In this document: in pieces, positions 10,288 through 21,000 of the stretch
How the letters are laid out: every line of letters begins with the position of its first letter
Position numbering within the stretch: the first letter of the stretch is position 1
NCBI GenBank assembly: GCA_009760855.2
Contig: WPIO01000007.1
Coordinates: 11,266,001-11,330,000 of the forward strand
Direction: 5' to 3'
Source of the DNA: Cristatella mucedo
Taxonomy: Eukaryota; Bryozoa; Phylactolaemata; Cristatellidae
Length of the DNA stretch: 64,000 nucleotides
Position numbers and translations under genes: made by a program
The notes under the pieces: generated by a model
Database searches by the model: none
Told to the model about the DNA's origin: nothing
The model's input: the letters and a program-made list of their open reading frames with translations, nothing else

Positions 10288-10396
10288 GTCAAGGTCGTCT
10301 GTGTCGGAGCTTGCCAGCTGCCTGGCCGAGTGGTTCGAGTATGCCTGGCTTCTGTGTGCAGCAGCTAGCGCACTGAGGAAGCTTCATCCTGGATGG
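10288..10396 (+). CDS. RETREG: RETREG exon: linker and start of second hairpin
   Basis: Acceptor CACTCAG at 10287, donor TGG|GTTAGT at 10397. The first base completes a codon (incoming phase 2). It encodes 'SRSSVSELASCLAEWFEYAW' and then 'LLCAAASALRKLHPGW'. The Ser-Val-x-Glu-Leu start and the Pro-Gly end sit at family-conserved positions. Confidence 0.85.
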
Positions 10397-13300
10397 GTTA
10401 GTGTTCCTTTGTTGTTAAATTTCTATGTGCACAGATTTGTTGACATCGTTGGCTTTTTCACCGGCAAGTGCTTGGCAAGTGTGCCTTTGTCTCTGCAGAT
10501 GAGTTTGCTTCATTTTTGTGAAACTGGTGTTGGCAACTATGCACCACATATAATTCATCTTATAGAGTCAGTCGGAAAGTTCTGTTCATTTACTTGTGTC
10601 ATATGAAGATTCCTCATAGCTATCTAAGCAACTATAGCATCTATAAGCATCTATAGCATCTAAGCAACAACCAGTCTCCACATATTATGCTTGCCTATCG
10701 AAACAGCAGTTCGTCGTGGTTATAATTAATGGTTCGATTTGTGCTATGCATCCTTTGCATTTTTTACACGAAGAAACTAGAACTTGTGTCTATGCAAGCT
10801 GCCCGCTGAAAGGAACAGTTGCCTTTTATGGCATCGATTTTGCACTTAATGGTCCTTAAGAGATTAAGTACAATGCCGTAATTGGTGGCTGCCAAGTCCA
10901 TTGAAGCGCAAGCTAGGTTGGACTAGGCAATATGGCGACGCAAGGAAGTCGGTTGGAGCAAGCCTCGGCAGCAAAGTGCGAGATCTCCGCCTGACTCCGC
11001 TTTGTGGTGCGCAGTTAAATGACTCTGTGTCAGTCCTGTTAGGGCCACTGTTAACAGTCAACTGTCAACCGAGTGCAATGCTCCTTTGGCCTGCTCCTAG
11101 TTTGTAGTATGCAACTGCGAGCTCAGACCAATCACTGGCTAGGTGCATGATCATCTTCTGAACTAATGGAGAAACTTGTTTGTCGCAGCAGTTGTTGCTC
11201 TGATGGCTTGTTGCTATACTGTAAGCAACGTCTAAGGATGCAAAAGATCTTGAGCTACTGTGGCGCCCTCTTTGTTGACAGACGCAATCATGTCCGAAAT
11301 TAATCGTCTCGGTGAGTCGCCAGACTATTGGCTTTTAATCAATTATTCCCATGAACACGTCATGCATCTGCATGCTCAATATTCCGATGTTGCAAGTAGA
11401 GAGCAGCTGGCAAAGGCCGTGGCAAGGTCAATGGAATGGCAAGCTGGCTGCTCAATGGCTATCCTCCACACAACACAGGCCCTGCAGTGATCGATTAAGT
11501 GAATGTCTGCCTTGCAGGCATCGTTGCTGGATTGTGGCCAATTTTTCTTAACTAATCGATGACGAAACCGGACCCCTCATTGGAAACCTAATCGTACGGC
11601 TGAACAATTGAATCTGCACTCCTAATTAGAGGTTCTGTTGTGTGGCCATCGTCGAGTGCTCATAATTTAGGTGCTACATTCGACTGCTGCTTGATTTTAT
11701 TCAGCATCACACACAACACCGGCTCCACTGCAGGTCATTAATTATGTTCGATCCGTATGAAGGATAAGAGGCTGCTTATGCATTTGCTGGCTTAAGATGC
11801 TACTAGTCTCCTGGTTCCCTCTACACCAGAAGACAGGCTGTGTACTTGGAAGGGCTGGCTGCCGAAAAAATCCGAAAAACCTCTTCTGTTGGCACATTGT
11901 GGCTGCTAGGTTGGTCTCTAAATACAAGAAATTTAATCATGCGTCCTGTTTTGTAAAAACCTTGATGGCTACCGGTTGATCAAGTAAAAAGGAAAATTCT
12001 TTCTTTTTTCTATAAGACACAACGTCTCGGTTCCTTCATGCCTAGCCGAACTACGGCACCTGTTTGGCCTCTCAGTCTCGGGTCTCTCGGGACAATGAAT
12101 TCTTTCTTGTTTCTTTTCGTTTTCCTCAGCTCTTTCTCTTAGAGACCATTGGTGACAGAAGCTGTCACTATGCGCGTTCTATATTGGGAAATCCACTCCC
12201 GCAACTATTTGGCAGCATGGCTTCTCTGTGTACTGCCGACTCGAGTACATCCTTTTCAGCCGTTGCACATTGCTACTTATGTATGTGATACTTCCTCGAC
12301 TGTCCTTGCGACTCAGCTATGAATCTCATCTGACACTGTTCATGCTGCTACTAACCACATTTGCATGCTGACCCAGTGCCTGTAACCCCTAACCATGTTA
12401 TTCATTTCGTTTGTTTTTCAAGCATGATTTTACTTACTATTCTATTGCGTATCACTTTGCAGCAAATGTAAAGCGCCTAGAAAGAGATTAAGTTCTCTGA
12501 GGGCACTTTATCAAGTGCAATATTATTATTATTATTATTATCTTCCCATTGCTAGTGAGCTTGTGTTGATTGACTTTTGTGCTCCAAAGCTATTGAGGTT
12601 TTTCGAATGCTCAGCTCTATGGTCTCTTTCATAAAGCTTTCTAAATCTGAGGCTGAGGATTCAGCTACATACCTTTATCACCCTACATCAGAGTGCATCT
12701 CTGTTTCGGCCCCCCAGTAGGAGGCGATTTTGCAAAGCAGCATCCCAGTATTCTGGCCTCTGCAAAGTGCCATACTTCTTATTTGACACCTGCATGTTAG
12801 TTATGATCGTCAGCAGCTGTTATCGCTTCGTCATCGTAGATCAAATGCATTCCTAGATGTTAATACTGTTGCTAAGATTCGTGAACTGTGCATTAAAAAA
12901 AGAAAAGCACCCCGGAGCCGCCGCGGTGGCCGGAACCGCCAGCTCAGACACCGCTCGTTGGGCGGAAACTGCCAGCTGAGTACCCGCTCGTTTGGTATTC
13001 CTAGCATTGTCTCGAACCGCTCAGCACGCTCCCCCGCATGCGTCACTGTAAATCTCTCTAACTTAGTGGTCATCAGGCCTGTTATAACTCCATCGGCCCA
13101 ACTTAACGCTTGCCTTTGGAATCCTTGCTCAATGTGCAATAAACCTCTGGTAATAAGCGACCTTATTTCTGAAAATGGTTTCGACCTGCTCGTCCTAACT
13201 GAAACTTGGCTAAAATCGATAAACTGCCCGACAAGTAAAGACGCAACACCAACTGGTTTCTCATTCTTTCACACCCCTAGATCAATCAAAACTGGAGGTG

Positions 13301-16300
13301 GAGTTGCTGCTATCGTGCGCTCGAAATTCAACTTCAAGCCATTTGCAGTACCCTCGAAGCAGTCTTTTGAATTGATTTGTCTTGGTCTCACCCGAAGACA
13401 AGCTACCGATCGTGCCAGCAGTCTATCGCGCACCAGGTGCCAGATCCTCCTTTATCTCAGATTTCTCTGATCTCATTTCGATTCTGTGTGCAAGAAATCG
13501 ATCCTTCCTCGTTATGGATGATTTCAACGTTCACTTCGATAACTTATCTGATGCCTTCAGCACTGAATTTCGTGCATTGACTGACTCATTGTCTCTTGTA
13601 GCTCATGTGCACGGCCCTACTCACATCAAAGGTCACACACTCGACCAGATTTTCTCATACAACTGCACTTTGTCATCACCAATTATTACCAAATCCTGCT
13701 TATCTGACCACATGCAAATCTCATTCAATCTACAGTGTGTGCCCGGCTCATCTAAAATAACCTGTGAATCGCAAAACCTCAAGATCCTTGACATCGATGC
13801 TGTCCGTGCGAGAATATCTGCTTCGCCTCTGCTGCTCAGTCCCCCTCCGATCTGTCATCATTGGTAGATAAGATTAGGTATCAGGTATCTCATCCAGAAG
13901 GGATGCTCTGATAGACGTGTGTGAATTGATTTTTGAGTTTTCCATCAATACTTTTGATCTGGCTTCCTTCCAAATATATCTTGGTGGCCCTTAGTTGGGA
14001 TTATGTAAATCGACTGTAAAAAAAGGTAAAAAAGTAAAGGTTACCTGATTCATTTATATAGCAGCAGAAGAGCCTGAGTGGGCATCACCCTGCATGAAGC
14101 AGGCAATCATGTATTGCCCAGTGCAGAACTTGCAGCTATGACCTGATTCGTGAAGTGCCAGTGCCATACCCCAGGCTAAAATAGGACGAGGATATTAATT
14201 TAATGCATCACCGTCTGGAACTCTACAAAGCCACAAAGACTCACAACGGTAGCCAACTTCATTTCACATCACGGAGAGAAAGTGAGAAGCATTGCTGAGT
14301 TAGGAGGGCAGTCTAGGAAGTGATTCGCATGGAGGTAGCAGTGGAGGACGGCTGGGAATGATGTGCCGGAGTCGGCGGTAAGAGAGATGCTGTTCCATAA
14401 TAATCGTGACAGTGCGCTCCACAGTCAAGGAACTGAAGAGCAATAGCCTCTGTCGCCATTAATAATTAAACAACAGAAATGAACAGCTAATTGCTTGTCC
14501 ATAGAAGAATTGAAGGCGTCGAGAGGCTGAAATTGATGCAGCAGTACAGCGACGTATGGGAGGAGCGAAGCGATCTTAGGCATTGTGGGTCAGAGTAGAA
14601 TTTTGCTCTGTGTTCGTTGATCAACCGGGAGCAATTGCAGCTCCTACAGCAAAGGAGACAAGCGGCTGAATGAATCTCTTGGATTTGTTGACCAACTTAT
14701 CAGCTATTCTCATCAACTGGAGAGATTTTGTGGCTTTTTTGGTTGCTCAGCAAACAGTGAATTACAGTAGTCCAACATAGGCAGAACCAAGGAGCTAGAG
14801 AAGTTTTTAGCTTGGTGCCACCGTGGTAGGCGGTCAATTTTTTATGTATCGAATGTGATGACTAGCTGTGAAAGGTAGACAAGGTTAAAAGAAAAAGAGT
14901 AAATGTTAGCTGATTCAACAGACTCGTTTATGCATCGGCGATGATAAAATCCAACTCCTACTCATAGGACACCCTAAGCGTACGGTGGGACTTGGAGACT
15001 TTGCTCTTCTAGTGGGTGTTGCTGTAGTGCGACCGGCATCGTGTGCTCGGAATTTAGGTGTCTTATTGAGTACTTGCTTGGCGTTTAAAAGTTTTAGTTG
15101 GGGAGCTAACACGTGTCATCTCTGTGGACCTGCTCAGTAACAGCTACTCAGCTACCCATGGAAGGATCCTGCAGAGTGCAGATATTTATGCAGTCATTTA
15201 TTATCAGGTTTCCCATGAATGCCGATTGTTGTTTGGAATGTATGCACAAAACTAAATGCACGGTCTCCAAAGGATTTGAGGTTTGTACGCGGTATTGGTA
15301 GACTCTTGGATTCCGAAACGTGGGTGGTACGATGCTTGGCCTGGTTGGGGAGTAGATCTGAGAGATAGGCTTGAGCCAAAGAATGAAGGGACCTAAAAGT
15401 GAGCGACAAAACCTTGGTCAATCCGTTGCTTGACTGGTGGCCAGTGCAGGTCGGCAAGAAGTGGTGTAATGTGGCAACTGCGACACTCACGACAAACAAG
15501 CCTAGCTGCCGAGTTTTGCACCAGCTGCAATCGCCTGATTGCAAAGGCTGGTAGGCCAGTAAGCAGTGAGTTGCGGAAGTCGAGACGGGATGTCACGAAT
15601 GCATGGACCAACTTGGACGTGGTATCCTTATCTAAACAAGCCCGAATTTTAGGAATGTTATGAAGCTGAAAATAGGCAGATTTGACTGTGGAGCTGATGT
15701 GGTCGTCTAACGAGAGGTCGCTTTGGAACGACACCTAGATTTCGAGCTGATTCAACAGGAGATATGCTGGCAGAGCCAATTTTGAGCGTCAGCCTTTCCA
15801 ATTTCTGAATCACGTTATTCATTGTTTGTTTATCAAGCATGATATTACTCACCATACCATTCAATTGCATTTCCCCTTTGTAGCAAATGTAAAGCACCTA
15901 GAGAGAGATTAGGTTCTCTGAGGGCGCTTCATTAAGTGCATTATTATTAATAAACTTGGGTCAGCCCTCACTATGCCTTGCATGAATTTCCATGCATGAT
16001 ACTTGTGACATTACCTATCGTCGAGGCCGATCAAGCGATGGATCCGGGACTGCCTGCTGCAGTGTGATCGAAGCTGCACCATTTTTCAGATTTTTATTTT
16101 CATGTACGAAATCTTTGTCCTCCTTAGCGCCCTGGGCACAATGGTCGTGATCATGTCGGCAGATGACAATGTTCAGGTGTCATGATGTATCATCTCAATT
16201 GGCCTCACCTTACACAGAATATGGCAAACGAGTTTTGCATCGAGCACACAGCTGACCTTTTTGAGTGCTGTCCCTTTTCATTTGCATTCACTGATATGTT

Positions 16301-17999
16301 GCAGTTTTGTGCAGCTACGAGTGCTGCATCCTTGGCCTTGATCGCTCTCAGTCGCGCTGTATCGGGCACAGTCGTCAGCACACTGATAGGTAGGTTGTGT
16401 AACTGAGATAAAGATGACATACTATTATGCTCGCCTGTCTGTCTATGCAGTCTGGGTGGTCTAGTTTGTTGTTTCCCCCTTGCAAGCTTTAGCATGTGTG
16501 TGCAAGGTGAACATGAGACGAAGTAGTATGTTCACCGATTTGCTTAGTGCATGATAAAGTTCATATGTCCCCTTGCCTATAGTGACCTAATACAACAATT
16601 TGGGCTGCAAGCCTGGTAAGCATGAAATGTGCTGAGACTATTATATTTGCAATTACTTCAAAATGTCTTAAGCTTTTGTTATTTTTAGCTATAGAATGCA
16701 GCACTACCCGAATCAATAGACTATCTATAAAAATGTAATCATTTGTATAGAGGTTTAAGAGAACTTTATTTCTATCCAGGCTTACCTGTTGGTACCAGGA
16801 AGGGCCGACAAAATATAGGGATCGTTGAAATTTCGCTACGAAAAAGAATACTTTAGGCAACTTGCAATTAGCCCTATTGCGGTATGCATGCAACGACAAC
16901 TACTCTTCTACTGCCGACTATGGCACATCCTTTTCAGCGATCCTGAGCTGCTACTTCCATGCTACTCACTACCTCAACTGCTCTCCTGACTCTGCTATGC
17001 TTCCCACTTTCTCTTTGTAGCGTGAGACGAAGTCTGTTGGCTACCGAATGCGTACCGAAAGCCGCTTAGGCTGTGTGCGCTATAAAAAAACTCTCCTGCG
17101 TAACACCCACATGGTCTTTATGACTTTGTGGAGTTACAGACAGAGATACAAGCTATAATTGTGCAATTCTCCTTTGCAGGTGACACTTGACCCTTGACAT
17201 TGTTTCTTAGCCGGCTTAATGGGACAAACTGTACTATATGTCTAGAAGTGCTCCGTGATCATACAACCCCCATCGTACCACCTGCTTTTCGCAATCCAAC
17301 AGGCTACCAATACCTCGTGCAAACCTCAAATTCTTTGGAGACCGTGCATTTAGTTCGTATGCTCCCAAAGCCTGGAACTCACTCCCGACTTGTGTCAGAA
17401 CATTCCCTGACGTGACCACATTTAAAAAGAACTTAAAAACACACCAATTTAGGACAGCATTTAGTGAGTCCCTGTGGTTCGTCCTTGATGTGCTTATGCG
17501 TGCTAACACTATGCATGCTGCCACTAACCACACTTGCATGCTGACCCGGATGCATGTCACCCCTAACCATGTATTCATGTTTATCAAGCATGATTTTACT
17601 CACCATTCAATCGTGTTTCCCTTTGCAGCAAATGTAAAGCGCCTAGAAAGAGATTGATTTCTCTGATGGTGCTTTATCAAGTGCATTATTATTATTTTTA
17701 TTATTAAGATGAGCTCCTGTCTGCCAAAGGGAAACTACTGCTTATCGTCTCGGGATGAATAGTTTTTGACCAGACCTATGATAAGCAGCCTCTCGAGGTG
17801 GATAACACGAATTTGCATCAGGGTTGGACTAGCAAACTAGTGGTCACAGCAAATTTTAGAGGCACGACTCTTCTTTTGCCCGGCATGATGTTTCGGATGA
17901 CGAAAAGTAAAAAAGAAATGCTAATCAATCGGTTAATTAACTTCCATTACATTTTTAATCGTTGGTATGATTATCACATCATCTTTAGTCTTCATCATC

Positions 18000-18075
<76 letters not shown>

Positions 18076-21000
18076 TCTCTCCAATGGATCGCATCTTACT
18101 TTCTCACCTCTCAATTTTACATTGTTGTGACAAATTACGTTATCGTAGCTGAATTCATCACCTTCCTACTGAGAGATTATGCTTTGCAAGTTGTTGTTGC
18201 TTCTTCTATCTGCTTCTTGTCTGGTACATCGAGATTTGTAATGCACCTGAGTGTACTCACAGCTTTTTTCAGAGCATAGAACTGTCTTTTATGCTTGCAT
18301 TTATCCATTTTTAAATTCAGTGTATCTGCTATTTGCAGTTATACTAATGTTCTCCTGGCCACTCACCGCGGTGTCCTATGTACTACCTCGCTTATACTTG
18401 TATTTCGAGCCGATGCGGATGAAGTACTCATCCAAGGCAAAGTATACGATTGACATTTGTGATGGTAAGACTTCGATATTGGCTGCAGTCGTTGTTCCTG
18501 TACATTGAAGAATGTCTATTAGTATTTTTATTATAATTAGTAGAACCAGCAGTTTTGACTGCAATAATTCAATATAATTTTGAATGTGAGTTTGTCAGTA
18601 AGTAAGTCCATAACACAAGTCGCTGAAGTTACACTGTATATTGTTTAAAGTATTATTATCATGGCACAGCACAACTATAATGAGTGTCATGTCAAAAATA
18701 GCAGGGGATACAGTTTACTAATTTGCATATGTAGCTACAACGTATATACACTAACACTCGAAATTAAACATTAAATTGTGAATTGAGTTTTGAAATATTT
18801 ATGAGTAGCTTTTCATCAGTCCGTTACTTAATTACGTATGTAAACTCTGTAGAAATTATCTGTGGAATGCTTATGATCTTTAATTAATTTATAAGATGCA
18901 TTCAAAAGGGTACTTTAATTAATTTATAAGATGCATTCAAAAGGGTAAAGTATCTTTAAAAGTATCTTAAACTTTTGGATTTTTAAATTGCTTTTCCTGC
19001 GATTGTGTGGGTACATGCTAGTTATTTGTGTTAATACACACAGTGTGTTATTTTTGTGTCACTTATTTGGTGGGACGAAAGGAATATTTTTGGGTTTTAT
19101 TTCTAGTTTTTGTGCTGGCACACATTTTTCTTAACAGCTGACTATGAGTTGGCAAACGGCTTAGGTCGACAGCAAGTTAACAATCATATAGGTATCGGTC
19201 GTAGCAGTTCATAAGAGGTAAGTCGAGACGTCTGGAAATGCACTGCCAGCCTGTAGCACTAGCGCCTGGCTTGTGGAAGGGTAGGCCGGACTGCGCCCAA
19301 TAAGCAGGCACTTTTAATTGCTAAGACAATTGCATCTGTGCAGGACCGATGGCAGCATCATCTCGGAAATTCAGTGCTAATGCTGACACTATGCATGCTG
19401 CCGCCAACCACACACCGTTAGGACTGTCGATGAATCAGTTGTCGTTCTACAGCAAACAGAGCCTGTGGTGGCTTTTTTCTGTTAACGTTTTTGGGCCACT
19501 TGAGTTTACTATCGTTACCATTTGTTATGCACCGTGCATCAGGCAGTGGCTGGCACGATTCCATCGGATGCATTGGCTGTGGCTGCCTCTTAAGTCGTGC
19601 AGTTACGCATGCCAACCTCATCTTCCCTGCTTGGTTGTGAACAGCAGGGATTAGCAGCAGCAGCTTCGGCCTTCCTCGACTGCCGACTACACATGCTAGA
19701 CGTTGGTCTTGTACGATGTGTCTGTGCTTAATCTGATGCAGCTGCACCCGAAACTTGTTGTTTAACATTTAACATGCTCGTGCGTGTAAAAGTAATATTC
19801 TTGGATCTCGGCTTCATGCTTTTCCTACCCTTTATCAATGTGTCAATAGCGTTTATATTCTTAGAAGTTGTGCCTATGACCCTATATTTCGTGATTACGG
19901 TGGAAACTCTGCTGCTATGTTACCGGCGTGCTTGTGTTGGGTCGCACAATTGAGAGAGACGACATCGAGGTTCGGTACTAGAGTAGTTGTCTGTGCTCAT
20001 CGCTCTTTCATGTTGAGTCGCAGGTAATACGTGCTAGCGAAGCTGAGTTGCAAGTGCTGGTGACTTATGTCCTGATAGGGCTGGCACGAATGGGCATGTG
20101 GGACCTTGGGTGAGCAGTCTCTTGAGATATTCCTAAAACAAAAGTGCTGCATGGCTAGGTATTAGGCTACTTTACTGATCGTGGTTCGATCAAAGTAACC
20201 AATTGAAAAGTTCAAGACAGACAATCGTCAGATTCGTGTTGGAATGCAAGGATTCGTAGCTATGTAGTCTTCAGATTGCTACCTTGTCGGTGGTGACACA
20301 AAGGCCTCAATTCAGCTGCCTGCACTCCCTGCGGTTACGGTGGTCTGACCTCTACTGCTGAGCTTGATCACGTCATGGCAGGCTCCGGAAAAAGAAGCAA
20401 AAAAGAGGCTGTCCCAGCTGCACTGCATATCCGCGGCTGCAAGACTTCAGCTCGGAATACTCAGACAGAATGCGCCAATTGCTCCGAGTTTTGCTCAGTT
20501 GAGTTTGAGTTTTGAGTTTGAGTCAGTTATGACACGGCACGGCATTGCACCAGCCATGGGCTGACCCTCGTCACTGAGTTTACACATCGACACATGGCTG
20601 ACGAATAGAGAACCTGTACATGCAATGTAATGCAGCCAGGACCTTAAGCCGTATAATCTTTCACCTGTGGTTCTGTGGCTGACTGGCAGTGCCGTACTCT
20701 ATGGTGCTGGCACTGCCAGTCTCCGGGTCCCATAGTGAACTGGTGGCAGGTACAGCTAAAGTCCCACCTACTCGTGTGTGACTGCACTGTTCGGTCACCG
20801 TCCAAATCAAGAGGAAATAAAGACCACACTGTTCGGTCACCATCCAATTCAGAGGAAATAACAACCAAAAACACGGTAGCAACGGCAGGCTGAAGCACTA
20901 CACCAGCTGCCCACTCAATGGCTGCCGATGTAGGGATCTCTTGCGAGATATGCCGTCCAGTCGGTAATGTCTTAATGAATATTCAGTCTAAATTCATGGA

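Noticed and set aside
11281-11310. 30-nt micro-exon of RETREG
   Set aside because: The flanking exons already join in phase and align without a gap to vertebrate RETREG; inclusion would add ten residues in the conserved hairpin.
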